NCBI GenBank assembly: GCA_023443865.1
Contig: JAEZST010000015.1
Span: 62,001-126,000 of the forward strand
Length of the DNA stretch: 64,000 bases
Reading direction: 5' to 3'
Origin: Spirochaetota bacterium
Lineage (GTDB): Bacteria > Spirochaetota > Spirochaetia > Treponematales > Treponemataceae
The notes under the pieces: generated by a model
Told to the model about the DNA's origin: nothing
The model's database searches: none
Seen by the model: the letters and a program-made list of their open reading frames with translations, nothing else
Made by a program: the position numbers and the translations under genes
Shown: positions 47,595 to 55,869 of the stretch, in pieces
Layout of the letters: each line of letters begins with the position of its first letter
Numbering within the stretch: position 1 is the stretch's first letter

Positions 47595-50500
47595 TTAGAA
47601 CTCGCGCTTGGAAAGGTACTCGTACTCCTTCCACTGGCGCCGGGCGACTACCTCGGCCTTCTTCAGGAGCGTTTCGGCGCGCGCGGGATCGGCGGCCTTG
47701 AGGCTCTTGAAGCGGACTTCCTTGTACATGAAGTCGGCGAGGTTGAAATCCGGCTCCTTGCTGTCGAGCTGGAAGGGGTTCTTGCCCTGCTCGACGAGGC
47801 GGGGATCGTAGCGGTACAGGGGCCACAGGCCGCAGGACACGACTTCTTTCTGGTTGGACATTCCCTTTTCCATGTTGATGCCGTGGTTGATGCAGTGGCT
47901 GTACGCGATGATGATCGACGGGCCGTCGTAGGCCTCGGCCTCGCGGAAGGCCTTGATGACCTGGTTCATGTTGGCGCCCATGGAGATCTTGGCGACGTAC
48001 ACGTAGCCGTAGCTCATGGCGATCATGCCGAGGTCTTTCTTGGAGATGGACTTTCCGCCGGCGGCGAACTTCGCGACCGCGCCGATCGGGGTGGCCTTGG
48101 ACATCTGTCCGCCGGTGTTGGAGTACACTTCGGTATCGAGCACCAGGAGGTTGATGTTGCGGCCGGAAGCGATGACGTGGTCAAGGCCGCCGAAGCCGAT
48201 GTCGTACGCCCATCCGTCGCCGCCGATAACCCACACGGAGCGCTTGATGAGGTGGTCGGTGAGGGAGGCGAGCTCCTTGGCGGATTCGTCCTTGCTGGCG
48301 GCGAGCTCCTTCTTGAGGGTCTCGATGGAGGCGCGCTGGGCTTCGATAGCCGCGTCGTCCGCCTGGTCGTTCGCGAGGATCGCGCCGATGGTGGCGGCGG
48401 CAATGCCTTTGCCCTTCACGGTCTCGGCGACCTCGCGGGCGTAGACGGCGAGCTTGTCGCTCGTCAGGCGCATGCCGTAACCGAATTCGGCGGCGTCCTC
48501 GAAGAGGGAGTTGGACCACGCGGGGCCCTGGCCGGCGGCGTTCTTGGCGTAGGGGGTGGTGGGGAGGTTACCGCCGTAAATGGAGGAACATCCGGTCGCG
48601 TTCGCGATGACCGCCCGGTCGCCGAAGAGTTGGGAGAGGAGCTTCACGTACGGGGTTTCGCCGCAGCCCGCGCAGGCGCCGGAGAACTCGAAGAGGGGGC
48701 GCTTCATGGCGAGGAACTTGGCGTTGCCGAGGTTCAGCTTGGACTGGTCCGGATCGGGGATGTCCTTGAAGAAGTAGTTCCAGTTGGCCGCTTCCACCGC
48801 GCGGTTCTCGGCGAAGTTCTTCATGTTGATCGCCTTGATCTCGGGGTTGGCCTTGTCCTTGGCCGGGCACTGCTGTACGCAGAGTCCGCAGCCGGTGCAG
48901 TCTTCGGCGGACGGCTGAATGGTGTACTTCCAGCCCTCGAACTCCTTGGTCTTATAGTCGGCGCTCTTGAAGCCCGCGGGGGCCTTGGCGAGGTACTTCG
49001 GGTCGTAGGCCTTCGCGCGGATGACCGCGTGGGGGCAGACCACGGTGCACTGGCCGCACTGGATACACGCGTCGGGGTTCCAGATGGGCATGCGCTCGGC
49101 GATGGCGCGCTTCTCGTACTGGGTGGTGCCGGTGGGGAAGGTGCCGTCGTTCGGGACCTCGGAAACCTTCACGGAGTCGCCCTTGTTCACGGCGATGGTT
49201 CCGAGGGTCTTCTTGACGAACTCGGGAGCGTCGGCGGTCATGGCGGGGAGCATCTTGAGCTTGGAGGACGCGGTCTTGGGGTAATTGACCTCTTCGACGC
49301 CCGCGAGGGCCATGTCGATGGTGTCGATGTTCTTCTTGACGACGTCGGCGCCCTTCTTGCTGTAGGACTTCTCGATGAACTTCTTGATCAGGGTTACCGC
49401 CTCGGCCTCGGGGAGGATGCCGGAGATCTTGAAGAAGGCGGTCTGCATGACGACGTTGATGCGCTCGCCCATGCCGGCCTTTTCCGCGATGGATACCGCG
49501 TCGATGACGTAGAACTTGAGTTCCTTGGCGATGATGTGCTTCTGCACCTCAATGGGGAGGTGATCCCACACCTGGTCCTTGCCGTAATGGCTGGTCAGGA
49601 GGAATACCGAGCCCTTCTTCGCGTTGGCGAGAATGTCGTACTTCTCGAGGAAGGCGAATTTGTGGCAGGCGATGAAGTCGGCCTTGCTCACGAGGTAGGG
49701 CTTGCGGATCGCGTTCATGCCGAAGCGGAGGTGGCTGGTGGTGATAACGCCGGACTTCTTGGAGTCGTACACGAAGTAGGCCTGGGCCTTGTTGTCCGTC
49801 GCCTCGCCGATGATCTTGATGGAGTTCTTGTTCGCGCCGACGGTACCGTCGGAGCCGAGGCCGTAGAACATGGCCTCGGTCATGGTGTCGTCTTCCACGA
49901 AGAAGTCTTCGTCGTACTTGAGGCTTGAATTGGTAATGTCATCCTCGATACCGACGGTGAACTTGTTCTTCTTCTCGCCCGCGAGGTTGTCGTAGACGGC
50001 CTTGACCATGGCGGGGGTGAATTCCTTGGAACCGAGGCCGTAGCGGCCGCCGAGAACCACGGGATAGCCCGCGAAGGGGGTCTTGCCGTGCATTTCGCCG
50101 ATGGCGGTGCGGACGTCTTCGTAGAGGGGCTCGCCGAGGGAGCCGGGCTCCTTGGTGCGGTCGAGGACGGCGATGGCCTTCACGGTCGCGGGGAGGGCGG
50201 CCACGAAAAGCTCGGCGCTGAAGGGGCGGTAGAGGCGAACCTTGAGGAGTCCGACCTTCTCGCCCTTGGCGGCGAGCATTTCCACGGTTTCCTCGATGGT
50301 GTCGCAGCCCGAGCCCATGGCGATGACGACGCGCTCGGCGTCTTTGGCGCCGAAGTACTCAAAGAGCTTGTACTGGCGGCCGGTGAGCTTGGCGTACTTG
50401 TCCATGGCCTTCTGGACGATGGCGGGTACCTTGAGGTAGTACTCGTTGACGGCCTCGCGGCCCTGGAAGTATACGTCGGGGTTCTGGGCGGTTCCGCGGA

Positions 50501-51146
50501 TGGCGGGATTCTCGGGGGTGAGTCCGCGGGCGCGGTGGGCGCGCACGAGCTCGTCGTCGATCATCTTCTGCATCACGTCGTAGGACACTTCCTCGATCTT
50601 CTGGATCTCGTGGGAGGTGCGGAAACCGTCGAAGAAATGCAGGAAGGGCACGCGGGACTCGAGGGTCGCGGCATGGGAAATGACCGCGAGATCCATGACT
50701 TCCTGCACGTTGTTGGAAGAAAGCATTGCCCAACCGGTCTGGCGGCAGGCCATTACGTCCTGATGGTCGCCGAAGATCGAAAGGGAGCTGGCCGCCACGG
50801 CGCGCGCGGCGATATGGAAGACGGTGCTGGTGAGCTCACCGGCAATTTTGTACATATTCGGGATCATCAGGAGGAGACCCTGAGAAGCCGTAAAGGTCGA
50901 CGAAAGGGCGCCGGTGGTGAGGGCGCCGTGAACGGCGCCGGCGGCTCCGGCCTCGGACTGCAGTTCAACGACCTCGGGAACCGTTCCCCAGATGTTCTTT
51001 TTGCCTTTTGCCGAGTATTCGTCGGCAACCTCGCCCATCGGGCTGGAGGGGGTGATCGGATAAATCGCGATAACCTCACTCAGCGCGTGAGCCACGTGAC
51101 CGGCCGCGGTATTGCCGTCGATCATAACGAGCTTTTTCTCAGACAT
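47595..51146 (-). CDS. nifJ: Pyruvate:ferredoxin (flavodoxin) oxidoreductase
   Basis: 1183 aa, the single-chain form. In order: the domain binding pyruvate and TPP pyrimidine, starting KKLVMIDGNTAAGHVAHALSE; the domain around CHKFAFLEKYDIL; two [4Fe-4S] motifs CIQCGQCTVVCP and CTGCGLCVQQCP; the cysteine pair CAGCGETPY; and the TPP-pyrophosphate motif GDGWAYDIGFGGLDHV..NTGGQ. It splits pyruvate with CoA to acetyl-CoA, CO2 and reduced ferredoxin, the centre of anaerobic fermentation. AAGGA precedes the ATG (51146). A promoter and a 20-bp palindrome lie upstream. Confidence 0.97.
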   Translation of the reverse strand: MSEKKLVMIDGNTAAGHVAHALSEVIAIYPITPSSPMGEVADEYSAKGKKNIWGTVPEVVELQSEAGAAGAVHGALTTGALSSTFTASQGLLLMIPNMYKIAGELTSTVFHIAARAVAASSLSIFGDHQDVMACRQTGWAMLSSNNVQEVMDLAVISHAATLESRVPFLHFFDGFRTSHEIQKIEEVSYDVMQKMIDDELVRAHRARGLTPENPAIRGTAQNPDVYFQGREAVNEYYLKVPAIVQKAMDKYAKLTGRQYKLFEYFGAKDAERVVIAMGSGCDTIEETVEMLAAKGEKVGLLKVRLYRPFSAELFVAALPATVKAIAVLDRTKEPGSLGEPLYEDVRTAIGEMHGKTPFAGYPVVLGGRYGLGSKEFTPAMVKAVYDNLAGEKKNKFTVGIEDDITNSSLKYDEDFFVEDDTMTEAMFYGLGSDGTVGANKNSIKIIGEATDNKAQAYFVYDSKKSGVITTSHLRFGMNAIRKPYLVSKADFIACHKFAFLEKYDILANAKKGSVFLLTSHYGKDQVWDHLPIEVQKHIIAKELKFYVIDAVSIAEKAGMGERINVVMQTAFFKISGILPEAEAVTLIKKFIEKSYSKKGADVVKKNIDTIDMALAGVEEVNYPKTASSKLKMLPAMTADAPEFVKKTLGTIAVNKGDSVKVSEVPNDGTFPTGTTQYEKRAIAERMPIWNPDACIQCGQCTVVCPHAVIRAKAYDPKYLAKAPAGFKSADYKTKEFEGWKYTIQPSAEDCTGCGLCVQQCPAKDKANPEIKAINMKNFAENRAVEAANWNYFFKDIPDPDQSKLNLGNAKFLAMKRPLFEFSGACAGCGETPYVKLLSQLFGDRAVIANATGCSSIYGGNLPTTPYAKNAAGQGPAWSNSLFEDAAEFGYGMRLTSDKLAVYAREVAETVKGKGIAAATIGAILANDQADDAAIEAQRASIETLKKELAASKDESAKELASLTDHLIKRSVWVIGGDGWAYDIGFGGLDHVIASGRNINLLVLDTEVYSNTGGQMSKATPIGAVAKFAAGGKSISKKDLGMIAMSYGYVYVAKISMGANMNQVIKAFREAEAYDGPSIIIAYSHCINHGINMEKGMSNQKEVVSCGLWPLYRYDPRLVEQGKNPFQLDSKEPDFNLADFMYKEVRFKSLKAADPARAETLLKKAEVVARRQWKEYEYLSKREF

Positions 51147-51187
51147 ATTTCCGTCCTTAATAAAGAAATGAAGTGAGAGGGGTACCA

Positions 51188-51246
51188 ATAAGTAAAAATT
51201 TACTTATCCAACGTCTAAAAATACCTTTATGCCCGTTTTTTTTCAA
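51188..51246 (-). promoter_or_regulatory. nifJ promoter and palindromic operator candidate
   Basis: On the minus strand TTGAAA (51241-51246), 17 bp, TATTTT (51218-51223). Just downstream of the expected start lies the inverted repeat ATAAGTAAA-AA-TTTACTTAT (51188-51207) with perfect 9-bp arms, a position typical of a repressor site. It does not match the FNR or Rex consensus. Confidence 0.55.
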
Positions 51247-51249
51247 GTA

Positions 51250-51258
51250 TGCTATACT
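51250..51258 (+). promoter_or_regulatory. Extended -10 promoter of the ABC ATPase gene
   Basis: TG (51250-51251) and TATACT (51253-51258) form an extended -10. It ends only 7 bp before the ATG at 51266, and there is no ribosome site, so the mRNA may be leaderless. Confidence 0.45.
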
Positions 51259-51265
51259 CCCGCTC

Positions 51266-52165
51266 ATGAATCAGCGCGATACGTTACCGGGCGAAACCGG
51301 CGCCCCCCTTCTCCGATTTTACGGCGTTTCCTTTACCTGGCCCGATCCCGAAACCGGGGAACCGGGCCCCGCTCCCGTCTTTGACGCCTTTACGGCGGAC
51401 ATTCCCGGGGGGTTTACGAGCCTTACGGGGCCGAACGGCGTGGGAAAGTCCACGTTTTTGCTCTTGGCGGGCGGAAGGATACTGCCGACCCGCGGCCGAA
51501 TAGAGCTGGCGGGGGAAAATACCCGTATTTTGAGCGGGGCCTGGGCGGATGAAGCGGGCGCTCCCGGACCCGGCTTGACCGAGGAGATAGGGCACCGCAG
51601 GAATTTGGTTTGTTCCTTTATTTACCAAAACATGGAAATTGACGATTCGGGCGAAGGCGGCGCGAAAGTCGGCGCCTTACTGGAACGGGTACTCGAGGGG
51701 GGCGGCCACGCGCCCGGGCGCAAAACCGATTCCTTCCTCGCCGAATGCCTCGGCGCCTTTGAGCTTGAGGGCCTTCGCGGACGAACCCTCGGGGCGCTTT
51801 CCAAGGGCGAGCTGCAGCGGGTTTTGCTGGGCTTTTCCGCCCTGTACGGCTCGCGGGCGATAATGATGGACGAACCGGTTTTCGCCATGGAAATGCGGCA
51901 AAAGGAAAAGGCCCTGGATTATTTTCGGCAACTGCACCGCGAGACGGGCGTTTCGGTCTTCGTTTCGCTGCACGAGCTGGCCCTGACGCGAAAATACGCC
52001 GATACCGTCATGCTTTTCCACCCTGACCGGACGATCGAAATGGGAACGCCCGAAGAGGTGTTGACGAAAGATTCCCTTGAGGCGGCGTACGGCGTGCCCG
52101 AGGCCATGCTGTACGACGCGGAACGGCTTACCCGCGGCCATTTTATGGAAGCGATAGAAAACTAA
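51266..52165 (+). CDS. ABC transporter-like ATPase, single cassette
   Basis: 299 aa, one ABC ATPase domain: Walker A GPNGVGKSTFLLLAGG (about residues 61-76), signature-like ALSKGELQRVLL, Walker B AIMMDEPVFAME and switch His in FVSLHELALTRKYAD. The Glu after Walker B Asp is kept. It resembles ATPases of metal or cobalamin importers, but no permease is adjacent, so its partner is unknown. An in-frame extension to 51173 is rejected because it lacks a ribosome site and covers the promoter region. Divergent from nifJ. Confidence 0.82.
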   Translation: MNQRDTLPGETGAPLLRFYGVSFTWPDPETGEPGPAPVFDAFTADIPGGFTSLTGPNGVGKSTFLLLAGGRILPTRGRIELAGENTRILSGAWADEAGAPGPGLTEEIGHRRNLVCSFIYQNMEIDDSGEGGAKVGALLERVLEGGGHAPGRKTDSFLAECLGAFELEGLRGRTLGALSKGELQRVLLGFSALYGSRAIMMDEPVFAMEMRQKEKALDYFRQLHRETGVSVFVSLHELALTRKYADTVMLFHPDRTIEMGTPEEVLTKDSLEAAYGVPEAMLYDAERLTRGHFMEAIEN

Positions 52166-52238
52166 AAAAAGTGTTATTCGGGTGACACGCAGATTGACTG
52201 AATTTGTTTAGTAACTGTCGGTGTGTTACACTTTTTTT
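52164..52238 (+). terminator. Terminator-like region after the ABC ATPase gene
   Basis: A7 GTGT at 52164-52174 can pair with ACAC T7 at 52228-52238 over 11 bp, enclosing a 53-base loop that holds GTAAC/GTTAC and other small hairpins. The T tract follows on the plus strand. A structured small RNA is an alternative. Confidence 0.4.
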
Positions 52239-52260
52239 GAAATATGTATACTTGGATTAT

Positions 52261-52339
52261 TCCAACGTGCTTTCCGTAGGAAAGCGTAGTTACTAGGTAT
52301 CGTCCAACAAGCTTTCCGTAGGAAAGCGTAGTTACTAGG
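52261..52339 (+). repeat. Two tandem hairpin repeats upstream of the LPP20 lipoprotein gene
   Basis: Two units with a 42-bp period, beginning at 52261 and 52303. Each holds TCCAAC, the perfect inverted repeat GCTTTCC-GTA-GGAAAGC and GTAGTTACTAGG; a 29-bp core (52269-52297 and 52311-52339) is identical. The end of the second unit supplies the AGGAGG ribosome site of the next gene. A likely promoter TATACT lies upstream at 52247-52252, so both hairpins would be in the mRNA leader. Confidence 0.8.
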
Positions 52340-52347
52340 AGGAAAGA

Positions 52348-52935
52348 ATGTTTAAGAAATCCGTATCCCTTATCGCCCTCGTATCCCTGGTTGCCGCCGT
52401 ATTCGTTTCGTGCGCATCGGCGCCCAAGGAGAAGCCGGCCGACGAAACCCCCGCGGTATCGCAAGTAATCGGCGCCGACGGCGTTCCGATGCCCGCGTGG
52501 GTCAATAAGATTCCGAAGAGCACCGAGACCTTCTACGCGGTCGGCTACAACAAGCTGAAAAACCGCCAACAGGCCAAAACCGCTGCTGCCCAGTCGGCCC
52601 GCGACGAAATTTCCCGCTGGGTCGGAACCAACGTGAAAAACGCGCTGACCAACTACTATAACGAGTCCGGCGAGGGCGACAACACCCAGGCCCTGTCGTA
52701 CTTCGAGAACATTTCCAAGCAGGTGTCCGACCAGAGCCTCGTGGGATCCGAGATCGAGGAAACCTGGGTGGACAAGGAAGGCGGCGTGTACGCGCTCGTT
52801 TCCATGCCCAAGGAGAACGTCGGCAAGAGCTTCGAGAACGTAACCGGCGAATTCGTTCGCAACGAGGCCGCCGCTTTCGCCGATTTCAAGGCGAAGGAAG
52901 CCCTTAAGTTCCTGGACGCCGAGACCGCTAAGTAA
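52348..52935 (+). CDS. LPP20-family lipoprotein
   Basis: 195 aa. Signal peptide MFKKSVSLIALVSLVAAVFVSC with the lipobox FVSC, so Cys22 is lipidated. The mature part has the LPP20 pattern MPAWVNKIP..TFYAVGYNKLKNRQQAKTAAAQSARDEISRWVGTNVKNAL and WVDKEGGVYALVSMPK. LPP20 domains occur in surface lipoproteins of several Gram-negative groups with no defined activity. AGGAGG ribosome site inside the second leader repeat. It heads a three-gene run with another lipoprotein and PspC. Confidence 0.88.
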   Translation: MFKKSVSLIALVSLVAAVFVSCASAPKEKPADETPAVSQVIGADGVPMPAWVNKIPKSTETFYAVGYNKLKNRQQAKTAAAQSARDEISRWVGTNVKNALTNYYNESGEGDNTQALSYFENISKQVSDQSLVGSEIEETWVDKEGGVYALVSMPKENVGKSFENVTGEFVRNEAAAFADFKAKEALKFLDAETAK

Positions 52936-52973
52936 GGAAAACGGCGCGCGCTGCCGCAAGGGAGACCATAATC

Positions 52974-53672
52974 ATGAAAAGAACGGGAATTGGCTTTGCC
53001 GTTTTCGGATCGGCGGTTTTGGGGCTGATCCTTGCGGGTTGCGCGTCTTCCGGGAAGTATCCCTCGGCCGAAATCGGCGAGCCGAAGGATACCCTCTCGG
53101 CGGACACCTATTTCGCCAGCGCGCCAACCGCGCAAACCCGCGAAAAAGAGCTTTCCGATTGCCTGATGCTCGTTGCGGGGCAGGTGTCTGTCCGCGATCG
53201 GGTTGAGGTACGGTATACCGTTTCGGGCAACATGGTCCGTTCGGAGCTTGGCTACGATCAGGATTACAGCGTTACCCTCCTGGACCGCATGCAGGTGCTT
53301 ACGGTGTCGCAAACCGGTAACGGCACGTCCGCCGTGGTGCGCATAACCGGGAAATCGCCCTACAAGGTTCCCCGGGTGGCGATCGACGATCGGCTGGACG
53401 CGAACGGCCTTCCCCGTTGGGTTTCGAAAAAGCCCGAGGGTACGGGCTTCGTAACCGCGGTGGGAAACGTGCGGGTTTCCGCGAATCCCGCTTCCGCGCC
53501 CGGCTACGCCGACATGAACGCCATCGGCGCCCTTTTGCCGGAAATTTCCGAGCCGGCGGTATCGGGTTCCGCGAAAACCTACGCGAAGACCCTGCATGGC
53601 GCCTTTATCGCGCGCCGTTGGTACAGCCCCGGCGATAATATGTATTACAGTCTCGCGGTTTTGCCCCGTTAG
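52974..53672 (+). CDS. Lipoprotein related to the LPP20 group
   Basis: 232 aa. Signal peptide with lipobox LAGC, lipidated at about Cys23. The mature region includes EKELSDCLMLVAGQVSVRDRVEVRYTV and PRWVSKKPEGTGFVTAVGNVRVSAN, the latter like the PxWV..GxxxAVG pattern of the preceding LPP20 protein. The two adjacent lipoproteins are therefore probably distant relatives working at the same membrane. No known enzyme motif. 38 bp after the first lipoprotein gene. Confidence 0.75.
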   Translation: MKRTGIGFAVFGSAVLGLILAGCASSGKYPSAEIGEPKDTLSADTYFASAPTAQTREKELSDCLMLVAGQVSVRDRVEVRYTVSGNMVRSELGYDQDYSVTLLDRMQVLTVSQTGNGTSAVVRITGKSPYKVPRVAIDDRLDANGLPRWVSKKPEGTGFVTAVGNVRVSANPASAPGYADMNAIGALLPEISEPAVSGSAKTYAKTLHGAFIARRWYSPGDNMYYSLAVLPR

Positions 53673-53690
53673 GCATTTCAGGAGGAGTGC

Positions 53691-53888
53691 GTGAAAAAGC
53701 TCTATAAAGTGGAATACGGCCGGAAAATATTCGGCGTGTGCGGCGGCGTCGCGGAGTATCTCAATATCGACGTGACGCTCGTTCGGATCGTTTGGGCCGT
53801 GCTGGGCTTGTGCTACGGCACGGGAATTCTTCTGTACCTGGTGTGCGCCTTCGTGCTCCCCAACAAGAGCGAGGTCGTGAACGACTGA
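53691..53888 (+). CDS. PspC-domain small membrane protein
   Basis: 65 aa, GTG start with AGGAGG upstream. The sequence KKLYKVEYGRKIFGVCGGVAEYLNIDVTLVRIVWAVLGL is a typical PspC domain, followed by one membrane helix (about 35-57). PspC proteins take part in phage-shock or envelope-stress responses, alone or with PspA; no PspA is in the window. Cotranscription with the two lipoproteins suggests an envelope role. Confidence 0.92.
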   Translation: MKKLYKVEYGRKIFGVCGGVAEYLNIDVTLVRIVWAVLGLCYGTGILLYLVCAFVLPNKSEVVND

Positions 53889-53926
53889 TTCCGGCGCTCA
53901 GCGAAGCGAACGAAACCGGGAATAAA

Positions 53927-53980
53927 GAAAGCCCGGGAGGCCAATCGGTATCCGATGTGCCCCCCGGGCTTTCTTTTTTT
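53927..53980. terminator. Terminator between pspC and the DUF898 gene
   Basis: GAAAGCCCGGG and CCCGGGCTTTC form an 11-bp perfect stem followed by eight T on the plus strand. A-rich bases precede it, so it may also act on the convergent gene. Confidence 0.85.
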
Positions 53981-54966
53981 TATTCCTGGCTATCGAAATA
54001 GGTTCCGTTGACGACGAAACGGATTACGTTGGCGTAGGCCCAGGGCAGGTAAATCCCGACGGTGATTATGGATAAAAGGGTTTGTCCCCAAATGAAGAAG
54101 AATCCCTTGAGAACGGGAATGTCCTGTCCGAAGCGGCCGAGTTCCCTGGCGTCTTCCGTCAACACGGTCTTTGCCGAGAAATAGCGCATGAGGCGCAGGA
54201 GGAAGGCGGGCCAATAAATGCCGATCGTGACGATAGTCAGGGCAAGCTGTCCCGCGATGTACCCGACGGAGGGCCAGAATTCGGTCTTCCAGCTCAACAG
54301 TCTGTTTTTCCAGCTAATGTTCATATACCAACGGTATACGAGGTATTCATAGGGGATAAGGGCGAAGAAAAGGACTATTTCGAATAACAGGGTGCTTATC
54401 GCCACGTTCAGTGAATATTGGGGACCGTAATTGTTACCGCCGGCGCCGATTACCATGAGGGCGACGATAAAGATTCCCATGAGGACAATTACGGGCAATA
54501 CCAGGGAGAGGAGCCCGTATTTCAGCAGTTTTCCCGCCTTTCCGAGAAACTGCGGCCGGTCTCCGTCGTATTCGACGTGGGCAACCATGTAAGCGGTATA
54601 CTTCCGGATAAACCAGGGGCCATAAAACCCCAAGGTAACGAAGGTGAGGGCCGTGCCCCCCAGAACCAGCTTAACGAAGGTAGATACCTTTCCGTCGAAG
54701 GAGAAGGGCTTCTCCTTGTACGCGACCGTAGCCGCGGATATTCTCGTAAGCACGATCGTAAACGCCGATACGACCGCGATATAGGCGAAAAGCATTACGA
54801 TGCCGAATAGAAGGCTTACCCCCACGAATTGCGGGCTCGCGTTTTCGTCGAGCCGAAACATGGAGAATTCATAGGCTCCCAGGGTAATGACCAGCAGCAC
54901 GACCATGGCGAGGAAGGGTTTCCACCATTTCCCGCCCGTTAGTGTCGAATGGAACGATTCTTTCAT
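53980..54966 (-). CDS. DUF898 (YjgN-like) membrane protein
   Basis: A 328-aa protein with about seven or eight hydrophobic helices. It has repeated DUF898 patterns: TALTFVTLGFYGPWFIRKYTAYMVAHVEYDGDRPQF, LALTIVTIGIYWPAFLLRLMRYF and LSIITVGIYLPWAYANVIRF. The function of this family is unknown. It ends at the pspC terminator, and its start lies 145 bp from the divergent Crp/Fnr gene, which could regulate it; that link is only positional. Confidence 0.85.
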   Translation of the reverse strand: MKESFHSTLTGGKWWKPFLAMVVLLVITLGAYEFSMFRLDENASPQFVGVSLLFGIVMLFAYIAVVSAFTIVLTRISAATVAYKEKPFSFDGKVSTFVKLVLGGTALTFVTLGFYGPWFIRKYTAYMVAHVEYDGDRPQFLGKAGKLLKYGLLSLVLPVIVLMGIFIVALMVIGAGGNNYGPQYSLNVAISTLLFEIVLFFALIPYEYLVYRWYMNISWKNRLLSWKTEFWPSVGYIAGQLALTIVTIGIYWPAFLLRLMRYFSAKTVLTEDARELGRFGQDIPVLKGFFFIWGQTLLSIITVGIYLPWAYANVIRFVVNGTYFDSQE

Positions 54967-55111
54967 AGTCTCTCCTCTGTATTACATGCGGCATTACCGT
55001 TCGCCTGCGCAATGCCCGATCTCTCGTTTGATATTAGTACGGAACCCTCCGTTTCGCAACGTTGCCCGGGATGCCCTTGCGTTTGGGACCAGTTTCGGGG
55101 AAAATATACCC

Positions 55112-55774
55112 ATGAGCCAGCAAGCCGATACGGAATTCGAATTTCCCCTGAACAAGTACCTTTCGCCGTCGGACCGGGCGTTGGTGAGGCAGCATATGCG
55201 TATCCAGGACGTGGAAGCCGGAACCGTTCTCTTCGATTCCACTTCGTGCAAGGGCGTCTTGGTGGTTATCCGGGGCGTGGTGCGCGTGTATATCGTCTCG
55301 GAAAGCGGGAGGGAGATAACGCTGTACCGGCTTTTCGAAAACGACGTATGCACCCTCTCTATCTCCTGCCTTATGGGGACCATGCCGATGCAGGCGATGA
55401 TCAAGGCCGACACGGACTGCAGGATCGCGAGCCTTTCCAACGATATATTTTCCGTTTTGCACGAGAAAAGCCCCGAAATTCAAAAGCTGATGCTGTCCAC
55501 GATGAACGCCCGGCTCAACGACGTTATGTGGGTCGTGGAGCAAGTGGCCTTCCGGGGCATGGACCGGAGGATCGGGGAGTTCCTTCTCACGAGGCCCAGC
55601 CTGATCATCTATTCTACCCATGAGGAAATCGCGGCGGAATTGGGTACGGCCCGGGAAGTCGTAAGCCGGATGCTGAAGTATTTTGAAAAGAACGGGTATA
55701 TTGAGCTTTCGCGGGGGAAGTTGAAGGTAACCGATCCTGCCGGGTTAAAGAAATGCATCGGATTTGAGGGGTAG
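55112..55774 (+). CDS. Crp/Fnr family transcription regulator
   Basis: 220 aa: a cyclic-nucleotide-binding-like beta-roll (about residues 20-125, with GTVLFDSTSCKGVLVVIRGVVRVYIVSESGREITLYRLFENDVC) and a C-terminal winged helix (THEEIAAELGTAREVVSRMLKYFEKNGYIELSRGKLKVTD). There is no N-terminal Cys cluster as in oxygen-sensing FNR, so the signal is unknown. The start MSQQADTEFEF (55112) is preferred over a longer frame that only extends into upstream noncoding DNA. Confidence 0.9.
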   Translation: MSQQADTEFEFPLNKYLSPSDRALVRQHMRIQDVEAGTVLFDSTSCKGVLVVIRGVVRVYIVSESGREITLYRLFENDVCTLSISCLMGTMPMQAMIKADTDCRIASLSNDIFSVLHEKSPEIQKLMLSTMNARLNDVMWVVEQVAFRGMDRRIGEFLLTRPSLIIYSTHEEIAAELGTAREVVSRMLKYFEKNGYIELSRGKLKVTDPAGLKKCIGFEG

Positions 55775-55798
55775 GCGCTGAACGGCTGTATATCTCCC

Positions 55799-55854
55799 TT
55801 GACAGGGGGCTTTTATGCCTTATAATGAAACCGTTACCATGAAAGCGGTTTCAT
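55799..55854 (+). promoter_or_regulatory. Promoter and LacI-type operator of the sugar operon
   Basis: A near-ideal promoter: TTGACA (55799-55804), 16 bp, TATAAT (55821-55826). The operator ATGAAAGCGGTTTCAT (55839-55854) is a LacI/GalR-type inverted repeat; a second related half-site, ATGAAACCG, starts at 55825. The operator covers the first transcribed bases, so the LacI protein encoded next is likely an autorepressor. Confidence 0.75.
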
Positions 55855-55869
55855 GGCCTGGAGGATGAA

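Noticed and set aside
47883..49928. Open frame of 681 codons on the plus strand over nifJ
   Set aside because: Antisense shadow of the pyruvate:ferredoxin oxidoreductase gene; very skewed composition (Gly, Leu, Val, Asp, His) and no ribosome site.
52261..52339. CRISPR array
   Set aside because: Only two repeat units with a 13-bp spacer and no cas genes; the layout fits a leader repeat.
54887..55111. 75-residue N-terminal extension of the Crp/Fnr protein
   Set aside because: It overlaps the start of the divergent DUF898 gene and has no resemblance to the family.
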